Counted from the stretch's first letter, positions 1 to 5,976 are shown. The stretch is 8,984 nt of DNA from Deltaproteobacteria bacterium (GCA_026388345.1 JAPLJY010000172.1:1-8984), one strand, 5' to 3'. The notes: a model not told the origin generated them from the sequence alone. Program-made: numbers and translations.

Positions 1-246
1 ACACTGCTCCGGAGGTGAACCCAGAACATTGGACGGATATATGGAAATTTTCACCTGACCTTTTGTGCGTTCTTCCACCTTCGCGGCAAACTGTTTCGCT
101 GCCAGGTGGGCGGGGTGGGTCTCTTCGGCATAATGGGCAAACTTCATCTGGACAACCTGGGCCTCTGCCTTCGGAAACCCGGCAAACATGAAAAATACTG
201 CTGCTGTCAGTGCCACTGCTGTTGCGACAACGCGACTTGACTTCAT
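1..246 (-). CDS. TRAP transporter solute-binding protein, DctP family (N-terminal part, cut by window edge)
   Basis: This is the first 82 codons of a periplasmic TRAP solute-binding protein. It starts at the ATG at 244-246 and runs off the left edge. Residues 1-30 form a classic signal peptide: basic MKSSR, a hydrophobic A/V/F-rich core, and an AEA|Q-type cleavage site near residue 29. The mature start then reads VVQMKFAHYAEETHPAHLAA, the typical first beta-strand of DctP proteins, followed by AKQFAAKVEERTKGQVKISIYPS and VLGSPPEQ, the usual alpha1/beta2 pattern and 'lG...e' turn. A strong Shine-Dalgarno (AAGGAGGG, about 251-258) lies 4 nt before the ATG and fixes the start. The cupin gene ends 90 bp upstream on the same strand, so the two are probably co-transcribed. 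The ligand cannot be told from this part. DctQ/DctM partners, if any, would lie outside the window. Confidence 0.9.
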   Translation of the reverse strand, partial: MKSSRVVATAVALTAAVFFMFAGFPKAEAQVVQMKFAHYAEETHPAHLAAKQFAAKVEERTKGQVKISIYPSNVLGSPPEQC

Positions 247-336
247 AGATCCCTCCTTATTTTTGTATGATCCTTCGGACCGCAGAACATTTAACCAACC
301 GAACGGACCTCCGAATCGCCATGCCCCGAATCCCTC

Positions 337-714
337 TCACCCCTCTCCTCTTTCCTTAAGGGCCTGTTTTAATTTCTCCATCCAATCCTCCCGGGGCGGA
401 CAGAAAATATCGATCCCTTTAAATCCGGTCTTCGTCTCACCTCCGTGTACCATATTTGGCGGATGAACGCAGACGTCGCCCGCCTTCATCAGAAATTTTT
501 CCTCTCCGCAGATATGATCCTCCTCCCCTTCCAGAATGATCAGGATCTGTTCCGCCGGGTGGCTGTGCGAAGGAAAAACACAACCCGGCGGGTTTTCGAT
601 GAAACTGATCAGTGCATTCTGACCCGCAACCATGTGACTCTTTGACTTTTCCGTTAACATCACGACGGGCAGATCCTTGATGTGATAAAAATACTTTTCT
701 TTCTTATTGGACAT
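337..714 (-). CDS. Small single-domain cupin protein
   Basis: A 125-residue protein with one cupin beta-barrel. Motif 1 is at residues 44-63: G44, H50, H52, Q56, then ILEGE. Motif 2 is at 79-90: GD...PPNMVH, with H90 as the third histidine. H50, H52 and H90 are the expected metal ligands; the fourth position, often Glu, is Gln56, a change seen in many small cupins. I chose the ATG at 712-714 because AGGAG sits 7 nt upstream. An ATG two codons earlier (718-720), preceded by GGAG at 6 nt, is nearly as good. An in-frame extension to about 1071 exists but is Arg/Pro-rich and resembles no cupin. Small cupins of this type include sugar-acid and keto-acid isomerases, dioxygenase-like enzymes and ligand-binding proteins, so the reaction cannot be assigned. 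Its place between an iclR gene and a dctP gene suggests a role in metabolism of the imported acid (inference). Confidence 0.85.
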   Translation of the reverse strand: MSNKKEKYFYHIKDLPVVMLTEKSKSHMVAGQNALISFIENPPGCVFPSHSHPAEQILIILEGEEDHICGEEKFLMKAGDVCVHPPNMVHGGETKTGFKGIDIFCPPREDWMEKLKQALKERGEG

Positions 715-1213
715 TTCCATTCTCCTCTCCGTTGGATTTTGTGACGTTGAAGGGTCCGTATCCTCCCCGGACTTCCTTTTGAACCAGACCGGCATGAAAC
801 AGCGGCATTTTCCTTTACAATGGTTATTCCGAGCGATGAGATCGGGCTTGAGATGGGCACCAACTGTGTCAGGGGCTCCGCCCTGAAAGGGGAGAAGCCG
901 GCGGTCAGACCGGTTGTCGAGGGGGGCTGCATCGGCAGGATATCGATCGTTCCCGACCGGAGGTGGGTGCGGTTCACGATGCGCCGGAATGCCGGTCCTC
1001 CGATCGAATTCATGACCCCTCCGATCGAGGATGCCGGGCGCAAGGTCTCTGCTTTCGGTTGATCGATGCATTCATCATAGAAGAAACGTGTCATCGTGGT
1101 TGAAAGAGACGAAGATGCGTCTTCCACCTTTCTTCCTCTTCGCCGTTACTCAATCCGGCCGAACACGCAACGGTAATCGTAAGAACAACGATCAGTATAG
1201 TCTATCGATCTAT
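715..1213. other. About 500-bp stretch without an assignable gene
   Basis: Between the cupin and the upstream iclR gene I find no protein I recognise on either strand. Two opposed readings show a G/C preference in third positions: a minus-strand frame (about 790-1127, containing SSIGGVMNSIGGPAFRR) and a plus-strand frame (820-1062). Neither has a convincing ribosome binding site or a family signature, and the minus frame overlaps the cupin gene out of frame. An 11-bp direct repeat (997-1007 and 1018-1028) lies inside. The stretch could be a decayed gene, a long leader of the cupin-dctP transcript, or an unrecognised small protein. I could not find a convincing sigma70 promoter for the cupin here. 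Confidence 0.4.
997..1028. repeat. 11-bp direct repeat, 21-bp period
   Basis: CCTCCGATCGA occurs at 997-1007 and again at 1018-1028, exactly 21 bp start to start, which is two helical turns or seven codons. It contains the palindromic core CGATCG. It may be a pair of regulator half-sites, or an internal seven-residue repeat if the minus-strand frame is or was coding (SIGGVMNSIGG). Confidence 0.5.
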
Positions 1214-1250
1214 GACCGGGAAGATCCGGGAAAGAGCCCCCTCCCCGGTC
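1214..1250 (-). terminator. Stem-loop at the end of the minus-strand iclR gene
   Basis: The stem GACCGGGGAG / CTTCCCGGTC (10 bp including one G-U pair when read on the minus strand) starts within the stop codon region of the iclR gene and has a 17-nt loop. No run of U follows, so it is at best a weak intrinsic terminator; it may act as a Rho-dependent or 3'-stabilising structure. It would separate iclR from the cupin-dctP transcript. Confidence 0.45.
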
Positions 1251-2028
1251 ATTTCAAATAGCCCATCTTAGACGAGATCAGGGAAGCTGCCTCTACGACC
1301 CAATTGATGAATTGCTGCTCCTGGGGGGTATCGATCTTTTTTTGCGGTCCGGAGATGCTGATCGCCGCGATCACATGCCCCAGATGGTCCATGATCGGCG
1401 CTCCGATGCACTCCGCATCCTCTTCATGCTCACTGTGATCAAAGGCATATCCTTGTGTGCGAACCCTCTTCAACTCCTCCATGAACTTTTTCCTGGAGGT
1501 GATGGTCTGCTTGCTAAAAGGTTTCAATTGGATCGCCTGCGCGATTCCGGCGACTTCATTCTCGGGCCGATTGGCCAATAAAACCTTTCCCAATGCCGTA
1601 CAGTACACAGGCGCCCTCTGGCCAATCTTGCACATCATTCCCACGCTTCGCGGGGAATCGACCTTATCGACAAAGACAATCTCCGTGTCACTCAAAACGG
1701 CGAGGTGTACAGCTTCCTGAACCCGCAGGGACAAATCCAACATGACGGGTTTGGAGATCTGGATAAAATCCATCCGCCTGAGATAGGCGTTCCCAATCTC
1801 AAAGGCAGCGATTCCCACTGCATAGCCCCCTGTCTTTTCATCTTTTTCTACGAATCCGCCTTTCTCCAGCGAAAGGAGGATTCTGTATAGGGCGCTTCGA
1901 TCAAGACGGAGGCGAGCAGCGAGGTCGCTGGTTTTCAAACGGCCCTTATCATTGGAGAGGCACTCCAAGACATTGCAGGCACGGATAATTGAATTGATCA
2001 GGTATCGATCTTTTATTTGGCATCCCAT
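1249..2028 (-). CDS. IclR-family transcriptional regulator (left copy)
   Basis: A 259-residue cytoplasmic DNA-binding regulator, the usual IclR length. Residues about 10-72 form the N-terminal winged helix-turn-helix: KTSDLAARLRLDRSALYRIL carries the recognition helix, and the wing ends in GGYAVG. The C-terminal effector-binding domain shows the family signatures GQRAPVYCTALGKVLLA (136-152) and HSEHEEDAECIGAPI (198-212), followed by GHVIAAISISGP (217-228). The start ATG at 2026-2028 is preceded in frame by a TAG stop, so no upstream start is possible. The ribosome binding site is poor: AAGGA lies about 16 nt away. The gene is divergent from a second iclR gene and shares an operator-like sequence with it. 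Family members repress or activate catabolic and transport operons in response to small carboxylates or aromatics. The target here is probably the flanking TRAP/cupin genes and itself (inference). Confidence 0.93.
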   Translation of the reverse strand: MGCQIKDRYLINSIIRACNVLECLSNDKGRLKTSDLAARLRLDRSALYRILLSLEKGGFVEKDEKTGGYAVGIAAFEIGNAYLRRMDFIQISKPVMLDLSLRVQEAVHLAVLSDTEIVFVDKVDSPRSVGMMCKIGQRAPVYCTALGKVLLANRPENEVAGIAQAIQLKPFSKQTITSRKKFMEELKRVRTQGYAFDHSEHEEDAECIGAPIMDHLGHVIAAISISGPQKKIDTPQEQQFINWVVEAASLISSKMGYLK

Positions 2029-2072
2029 ATATATCTATTCAAATTCCTTAAAGTTTAACGCAGCGTAACGTT

Positions 2073-2088
2073 GTTTCACTATTTAAAC
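2073..2088. promoter_or_regulatory. Candidate IclR operator (left copy)
   Basis: GTTTCACTATTTAAAC is an imperfect inverted repeat (GTTT...AAAC, 6 of 8 arm positions symmetric). Its first ten bases, GTTTCACTAT, are identical to the site at 2346-2362. It starts about where transcription of the minus-strand iclR gene should begin, just downstream of the -10 box at 2096-2101, a position suited to repression. Palindromes of about this size are typical for IclR proteins; binding itself is inferred. Confidence 0.6.
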
Positions 2089-2095
2089 TGCGTAT

Positions 2096-2124
2096 TTATT
2101 ATTACATCCGCCTATTCCTGTCAA
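2096..2124 (-). promoter_or_regulatory. Sigma70-like promoter of the left iclR gene
   Basis: On the minus strand a perfect -35 TTGACA (2119-2124) is followed after 17 nt by TAATAA (2096-2101), a weak -10. The surroundings are AT-rich. The predicted start is near 2089, right at the edge of the candidate operator, leaving a leader of about 60 nt before the ATG. Confidence 0.55.
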
Positions 2125-2143
2125 GGATTTTATGGAGTTTTGA

Positions 2144-2233
2144 GCCTGCCCGGCCGGCGGCTTCGGCGCCAACCCGGAAATGGTCGAGAGATATGATCCC
2201 TCCCTCACCGGGGAAGTCAAGCCTCTCCTTTGA
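2144..2233 (+). pseudogene. Short remnant of an FAD_binding_2 (fumarate reductase/flavocytochrome-like) flavoprotein gene
   Basis: Inside the otherwise AT-rich divergent region a GC-rich island reads in one plus-strand frame as ACPAGGFGANPEMVERYDP, continuing SLTGEVKPLL and then TGA. Nearly every codon in it ends in G or C, as in a real gene of this genome. From knowledge of the family, GGFGxNxEMxxxYxP is the segment after the substrate-domain strand in fumarate-reductase-type FAD_binding_2 proteins ('ATGGFGANPEM'). An in-frame TGA lies directly upstream, there is no start codon or ribosome binding site, and a real protein would continue beyond this motif. It is therefore a scrap of about 29 codons left by deletion or recombination, not a functional gene. 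The alternative is a chance match, which I consider less likely given both the motif and the codon pattern. Confidence 0.5.
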
Positions 2234-2308
2234 AGGCGTCGGGCTTAAGACTTGCATTCACGCGGGTTTGCTCATTTTTCAGGACGAAGAAAAAGAGAAA
2301 TTATTTTC

Positions 2309-2336
2309 TTGACATGTCCAATATATGAGATAAAAT
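2309..2336 (+). promoter_or_regulatory. Sigma70-like promoter of the iclR-SDR-dctPQM operon
   Basis: TTGACA (2309-2314), a 16-nt spacer and TAAAAT (2331-2336), five of six -10 matches, form a strong promoter about 40 bp before the iclR ATG. Transcription should start near 2343, immediately before the inverted repeat at 2346-2362, so a bound IclR protein would block initiation or escape. Confidence 0.7.
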
Positions 2337-2345
2337 ACGTACACA

Positions 2346-2362
2346 GTTTCACTATATGAAAC
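2346..2362. promoter_or_regulatory. Candidate IclR operator (right copy)
   Basis: GTTTCACTATATGAAAC has perfect 6-bp arms (GTTTCA / TGAAAC) around a 5-bp centre. It lies at about +4 to +20 of the predicted transcript and ends 14 bp before the iclR start codon. The first ten bases match the left copy at 2073-2088 exactly. I see no further copies in the window, including upstream of dctP. Autorepression of the operon is the simplest reading. Confidence 0.65.
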
Positions 2363-2376
2363 GTTCATGAGGCCAA

Positions 2377-3162
2377 ATGGAAGCAAAACTCTCCCACCAA
2401 TCCCTCGAACGCGGTCTGCGGGTCATCGAAGCCATATCCGATTTTGACGGTTCAGCATCCGTTTCCGCGATTGCCCGAAAGACAGGGCTGCCGCGGAGCA
2501 CCGTCCACCACCTGCTCCGTTCGTTGATCGCCTTCGGCTATCTCCTCCAGGGGGGAGAGGCCCAGCCCTATAAACTTGCCCCCAGGCTTTTCAAACTCAC
2601 CGGGCGTGCCTGGACCCAAGGGCAGCTCGCCGAGATATCGGTTCCGTTCATCGATGAACTGAGCCGGCGCACTGGCGAAGGGACCAGTCTGGCCGTTCTC
2701 CGCGAAGGGGTGGTTTCCGTGATAGCCAAGAGGGATTCCGAGGGCCCGGTGCGCGTCGTCCAGAAAGTCGGGACCGTGCGACCGATCTACTGTACGGCCG
2801 TCGGCAAGATCCTCGCGGCCTGGCTGCCCGAACGGGAACTCGACGACATCATCGGTCGCATCGTCTTCGAACGGATCACCGTCAACACGATTACGGCGCC
2901 TGCCGTCCTGAAGCGGGAGCTCGCACGCATCCGGGCGAACGGGTTTGCCGTCGACAATGAGGAGCACATCGAAGGCATCCGCTGTATTGCCACCCCCGTC
3001 CGGGACCACTCCGGAAAGGTCTGTGCGGCGCTCTGCATCTTGGGACCGAAAAACCGGTTTTCTCCGCGCAGACGAAAGGAACTTCGCGGGCCGCTGATGG
3101 ACGTAGCGGAAAAACTGTCGGTCCAACTGGGGTACGGAGGGATCAAGGATGACGCGATGTGA
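2377..3162 (+). CDS. IclR-family transcriptional regulator (right copy, first gene of the TRAP operon)
   Basis: A 261-residue regulator. Residues 8-72 hold the winged helix-turn-helix: LERGLRVIEAI as the first helix, and SAIARKTGLPRSTVHHLLRS as the HTH with its recognition helix. The ligand-binding domain shows GTVRPIYCTAVGKILAA (132-148) and DNEEHIEGIRCIATPVRD (193-210), then GKVCAALCILGP (213-224), the conserved IclR effector pocket elements. GAGG lies 4 nt before the ATG at 2377, and no better start is seen. Although it faces the other iclR gene, the two proteins differ throughout, so they are not a recent duplication. It is followed after 133 bp by an SDR gene and then dctPQM on the same strand. 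It most likely represses this operon through the operator in its own leader and is released by the imported substrate or a breakdown product (inference). Confidence 0.93.
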   Translation: MEAKLSHQSLERGLRVIEAISDFDGSASVSAIARKTGLPRSTVHHLLRSLIAFGYLLQGGEAQPYKLAPRLFKLTGRAWTQGQLAEISVPFIDELSRRTGEGTSLAVLREGVVSVIAKRDSEGPVRVVQKVGTVRPIYCTAVGKILAAWLPERELDDIIGRIVFERITVNTITAPAVLKRELARIRANGFAVDNEEHIEGIRCIATPVRDHSGKVCAALCILGPKNRFSPRRRKELRGPLMDVAEKLSVQLGYGGIKDDAM

Positions 3163-3295
3163 CGCCGGAAAGGAGGCGAAGGGGAAGCCTGGTCCATTGC
3201 GGCAGACAAAGCAGCCATAAAAGTTCCCACGGCCAGGCAAGGTCAGGGGATGCAAAATCATGCGATCACGCAAGGAATCGTCGGGAGTGTGCGGA

Positions 3296-4042
3296 ATGAG
3301 ATTCAAGGATCAGGTGGCCGTCATCACAGGGGCGGCAAAGGGCATCGGGCGGAGCATCGCCCTGGCCCTCGTCGGGGAGGGGGCAAAGGTCGTCCTCGTG
3401 GACGTCGACAGGGAGGCTCTCCAGAACCTGCGGGCGGAGATTGAGAAGCGGGATGGACGAGCCCTGCCCGTCGCCTGTGACATATCGAAGAGTTCCGATG
3501 TGACGCGGATGGTGGAGGAGGGCCTGAAGGCCTTCGGCCGGATCGATCTGCTCGTCAACAACGCCGGAATCATCCGCCGCGGGACGATCGAGACGATCAC
3601 CGAGGAGGATTGGGACCGGGTCATCGCCATCAACCTGAAGGGGACGTTCAACTGCTGCAAGGCCGTGGTCGGGCCCATGAAACGGCAGGGGTCGGGAAAG
3701 ATCGTGAATGTCTCTTCCATTGCCGGAAAGATGGGGGACATCACCTCCGCCCCCGGATACGGTTCGTCCAAGGCAGGGGGCGACGCATTGATGAAGACCC
3801 TGGCAAGACAACTGGCGCCCTACGGGATCCGCGTCAACGCCGTTGCCCCGCATGCGATTGAAACGGAGATGAGCGCCCAGTGGCCGGAGGAAAAACGAAG
3901 GGAGATCATCGCCTCCATTCCCCTCGGCCGGCTCGGCCGGTCCGAAGATGTGACGGAGGCGGTCCTCTTCCTGGCCTCGGAGGGCGCCTCCTTCATCACC
4001 GGGGAGATCCTCGACGTCAACGGCGGGGCGCTCATGGATTGA
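3296..4042 (+). CDS. Short-chain dehydrogenase/reductase (SDR, FabG/gluconate-dehydrogenase-like), NAD-preferring
   Basis: A 248-residue classical SDR, the normal size. The Rossmann glycine motif TGAAKGIG spans residues 11-18. Asp36 at the end of strand beta2 (VLVDVD) predicts NAD(H) rather than NADP(H). NNAG is at 88-91, and the catalytic tetrad is N113, S141, Y155, K159 (YGSSK). The C-terminal FITGEILDVNGG is the usual SDR ending. I start at the ATG at 3296, giving MRFKDQVAVITG, with GGGAG 8 nt upstream. An in-frame ATG at 3260 would add twelve residues not expected in this family. The substrate cannot be read from the sequence: relatives include 3-oxoacyl-ACP reductases and sugar-acid or polyol dehydrogenases. 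Its position between an IclR regulator and a TRAP transporter favours oxidation or reduction of the imported hydroxy- or keto-acid. Confidence 0.92.
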   Translation: MRFKDQVAVITGAAKGIGRSIALALVGEGAKVVLVDVDREALQNLRAEIEKRDGRALPVACDISKSSDVTRMVEEGLKAFGRIDLLVNNAGIIRRGTIETITEEDWDRVIAINLKGTFNCCKAVVGPMKRQGSGKIVNVSSIAGKMGDITSAPGYGSSKAGGDALMKTLARQLAPYGIRVNAVAPHAIETEMSAQWPEEKRREIIASIPLGRLGRSEDVTEAVLFLASEGASFITGEILDVNGGALMD

Positions 4043-4044
4043 GT

Positions 4045-4060
4045 CGGCAGCTTTCTTGCG
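4045..4060 (+). promoter_or_regulatory. Possible sigma54 (-24/-12) promoter before dctP
   Basis: CGGCAG-N5-TTGCG carries the required GG and GC dinucleotides at 10-nt spacing (consensus TGGCAC-N5-TTGCW). It lies 3 bp after the SDR stop codon and would give dctP its own transcript with a long leader. No sigma54 activator gene is present in the window and such matches arise by chance, so this is tentative. Confidence 0.25.
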
Positions 4061-4216
4061 GCAGGGTACGTAGGCTGTACGATCTTATCCGAACGATTAA
4101 AAGAACCATGGGGAAAGGGGGGGTGTAAAGGCGGTTTCCCAATTGCTGGATGAAGTTTTGGATCATCCTCCGGCAGGGTTCCCGTCTCCGGGTCGGGTTC
4201 CTGCGGAGCAGGGGAA

Positions 4217-4236
4217 AGGGGGAATGCGTTCCCCCT
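4217..4236 (+). other. Hairpin in the dctP leader
   Basis: A perfect 8-bp stem, AGGGGGAA/TTCCCCCT, closes a TGCG tetraloop. No U-tract follows. It is the first of two strong stem-loops in the 257-bp gap between the SDR and dctP; a weaker one (CCTGC/GCAGG, about 4200-4212) lies just before it. The rest of this gap holds no gene I can support. Confidence 0.6.
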
Positions 4237-4254
4237 CATCCGAGTCGTTCAAGA

Positions 4255-4277
4255 CGCCCCGCCCGAAAGGCGGGGCG
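4255..4277 (+). other. GC-rich hairpin just upstream of the dctP ribosome binding site
   Basis: A perfect 9-bp stem, CGCCCCGCC/GGCGGGGCG, with a CGAAA loop ends 11 nt before the Shine-Dalgarno of dctP. It lacks a U-tract, so a plain terminator is unlikely. It may act as a processing or 5'-stabilising element that lets dctP mRNA accumulate separately, or as an attenuator that needs Rho. Confidence 0.65.
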
Positions 4278-4299
4278 GTTCACCGATGAAGGAGGGTAT

Positions 4300-5295
4300 A
4301 TGAAAGGCATCAAAAAATATTATGTTCTTTTCGCGGCAGCGATTATTTTGCCCCTGGTCATCACCTTTCCGGTCTTCGGACAGCAGAAGTTTGCTTTGAA
4401 ATTCAACCATGTCCTGGGTCCAAAGGAACCTTATCACCAGGGATTCACCGACTGGGCCAAGGCCGTTGACGCGAAAACAAAGGGCGGCCTCAAGATTGAC
4501 GTTTTCCACAGCGCCCAGCTCGGCGTCGAAGAAGACATCATCGAGCAAATGCGGCAGGGGGCGAACGTGGGCCAGAACACCGACTCGGCCCGGCTCGGGA
4601 ATTATGTCCCCGGGATCGCCGTGATGAACGGCCCCTATTTTGCGACCACCCTCGAGGAAGTGATCAAAATCAAGAGTACCCCGACGGTCAAGGCCTGGAC
4701 GGATGAACTGGCCAGCAAATTCGGCCTGAAAGTCCTCTCCTTCACCTGGGTCCAGGGTTACCGCCATTTCTTCACGAACAAGCCCATCCGAAAACCGGAG
4801 GACTTGAAGGGGATGCGCATCCGCACGCCGCCCGCCCCCATCTGGCAGGAGTCCGTCCGGGCCCTCGGCGCAACCCCGGTCGCCATGGCCTTTGGCGACA
4901 TGTATCCGGCGATTCAGCAAAAGGCGATCGAAGGGGTGGAGCTAGTCTACAACAACATCCCTGCCGGCCGCTTCTACGAGGTCCTCAAGTACGCCAACGA
5001 AACCAGCCACATCATGCTGATCAACTTTGAGGTCATCAGCGCCAAGTTCTTCAACAGCATGCCGGCCGACTACCAGAAGATCCTCGTCGAGGAGTGCGAC
5101 AAGGCCGGTCTGGAAACCTCCAAACGGATCCTGGCCTCCGAGAAGGAAGTCAAGAAACAGTTGATCGCCAAGGGGATGGTCGTGATCGAGGATTGCGATA
5201 TTGCCGCCTTCAAGAAGGCCGGCGAGAAGGCCTATGAAGTCCTGAAGATCACCGATGCGAAGAACAAGGTCTACAAGGAAATGGGCAATAAGTAG
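4300..5295 (+). CDS. dctP: TRAP transporter periplasmic solute-binding protein, DctP family
   Basis: A 331-residue periplasmic binding protein that captures the substrate and delivers it to DctQM. Residues 1-27 are a signal peptide (MKGIKKYY, a hydrophobic core, VFG|Q). The mature protein starts QKFALKFNHVLGPKEPYHQG, typical for DctP. PEDLKGMRIRTPPAPIWQE (167-185) contains the conserved carboxylate-binding arginine, Arg175 in the R-x-P context, and ALGATPVAMAFGDMYPAIQQ (188-207) is the family signature. The usual following 'vDGqEnP' is here IEGVELVYNNI, suggesting a pocket different from that of C4-dicarboxylate binders. The start at 4300 is fixed by AAGGAGG 4 nt upstream; an in-frame extension to 4150 would have to read through the leader hairpins. 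Codon third positions are almost all G/C. The ligand is probably an organic acid (inference). Confidence 0.95.
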   Translation: MKGIKKYYVLFAAAIILPLVITFPVFGQQKFALKFNHVLGPKEPYHQGFTDWAKAVDAKTKGGLKIDVFHSAQLGVEEDIIEQMRQGANVGQNTDSARLGNYVPGIAVMNGPYFATTLEEVIKIKSTPTVKAWTDELASKFGLKVLSFTWVQGYRHFFTNKPIRKPEDLKGMRIRTPPAPIWQESVRALGATPVAMAFGDMYPAIQQKAIEGVELVYNNIPAGRFYEVLKYANETSHIMLINFEVISAKFFNSMPADYQKILVEECDKAGLETSKRILASEKEVKKQLIAKGMVVIEDCDIAAFKKAGEKAYEVLKITDAKNKVYKEMGNK

Positions 5296-5322
5296 GATTG
5301 CAGGCAAATCGGGTTATGATCT

Positions 5323-5361
5323 CCGGCCCGGTCTCTCGCGAAGCTTAAGAGGCCGGGCCGG
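5323..5361 (+). other. Large intercistronic hairpin between dctP and dctQ
   Basis: A 14-bp stem (CCGGCCCGGTCTCT / AGAGGCCGGGCCGG, one G-U pair) closes an 11-nt loop, 27 bp after the dctP stop. No U-tract follows. Its position at the 3' end of the binding-protein gene fits the known pattern of uptake operons, where such structures protect the binding-protein mRNA or partly terminate transcription so that DctP exceeds DctQM. The rest of the 124-bp gap holds no gene. Confidence 0.75.
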
Positions 5362-5419
5362 ATGATGCGCGCGTCCGCAGGACCGATGGTTTCGAGGCTG
5401 TCTTATCTGACGAGGATAA

Positions 5420-5938
5420 ATGATGAAAAAATTTTACGAGTTCATCTGCAAGCAGGAGATGGAAATTGCCAAATACTCATTGGGGATTCTTTCATTATTG
5501 GTATTTGTTGCGGCGGCGGCGCGAGCTTTACATTATCCCTTGAACTGGGCGATGGATGCGGCAACATTTCTTTTTGCCTGGACGGTTTTTCTAGGCGCCG
5601 ATGCCGCGATGCGCTTGGATAGACTGTTCTGCATTGAAGTGGTTACATGTAAACTGTCCCCAAAAGCGCAACTCTATCTCAAAATAATTAATCATATTAT
5701 CATCGCTATTTTTTTAGTAGGCATGATCGGATACGGCTTGCCCCTTTCCTACACGACCCGATTTCGAGCCTTTCAGGGGATTCCAGGCTTCAGCTATTCG
5801 TGGGTTACGCTGAGTGTGCCGATTGGTTGTGCCCTGATGTTGATCACCGCGATTTTGAAAATCAAAACTTTCTGGCACTCGATAGTGACGGGTGAAGCGA
5901 TCGCAAAGAGTGAAGGGGTTAGCGGTGAAATCATCTAA
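5420..5938 (+). CDS. dctQ: TRAP transporter small membrane subunit, DctQ family
   Basis: A 172-residue inner-membrane protein with four predicted transmembrane segments, at about residues 18-38 (SLGILSLLVFVAAAARAL), 46-66 (DAATFLFAWTVFLGADAAM), 87-108 (IINHIIIAIFLVGMIGYGLPL) and 126-147 (SWVTLSVPIGCALMLITAI). This is the DctQ topology. The FAWTVFLGADAAMRLDRLF stretch matches the family pattern in which a charged residue pair follows TM2. It forms the membrane complex with DctM. The start at 5420 has GAGG 4 nt upstream; an ATG one codon later (5423) has 7-nt spacing and is equally possible. The gap to dctM is 38 bp, so co-translation is likely. The codons use many more A/T third positions than dctP. 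Confidence 0.92.
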   Translation: MMKKFYEFICKQEMEIAKYSLGILSLLVFVAAAARALHYPLNWAMDAATFLFAWTVFLGADAAMRLDRLFCIEVVTCKLSPKAQLYLKIINHIIIAIFLVGMIGYGLPLSYTTRFRAFQGIPGFSYSWVTLSVPIGCALMLITAILKIKTFWHSIVTGEAIAKSEGVSGEII

Positions 5939-5976
5939 ATAGAGTCTTATGGTTATTGAAAGCCGGAGGTTATGAA

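Noticed and set aside
715..1071. In-frame N-terminal extension of the cupin to about residue -119
   Set aside because: The extension is Arg/Pro-rich and unlike any cupin extension, and a good Shine-Dalgarno lies directly before the short start.
3150..3221. A 23-codon frame overlapping the end of the right iclR gene
   Set aside because: It starts at an ATG within iclR without a usable ribosome binding site and has a low-complexity Lys/Gly/Pro composition; nothing supports translation.
2452..3306. Long minus-strand open frame of 284 codons opposite the right iclR gene
   Set aside because: It is antisense to a clear IclR protein, Arg/Pro/Gly-rich, has no family motifs and no ribosome binding site; it arises from the high GC3 of the real gene.
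4255..4277. Intrinsic terminator before dctP
   Set aside because: The stem is strong but is followed by GTTCACCGATG, not a U-tract, so I list it as a hairpin of other function.
4150..4299. Upstream in-frame extension of DctP
   Set aside because: It would place 50 residues before a perfect signal peptide and read through two strong hairpins; the start at 4300 has a near-consensus Shine-Dalgarno.
4249..4920. Minus-strand 223-codon frame opposite dctP
   Set aside because: Antisense to a DctP with signal peptide and strong ribosome binding site; no recognisable protein features.
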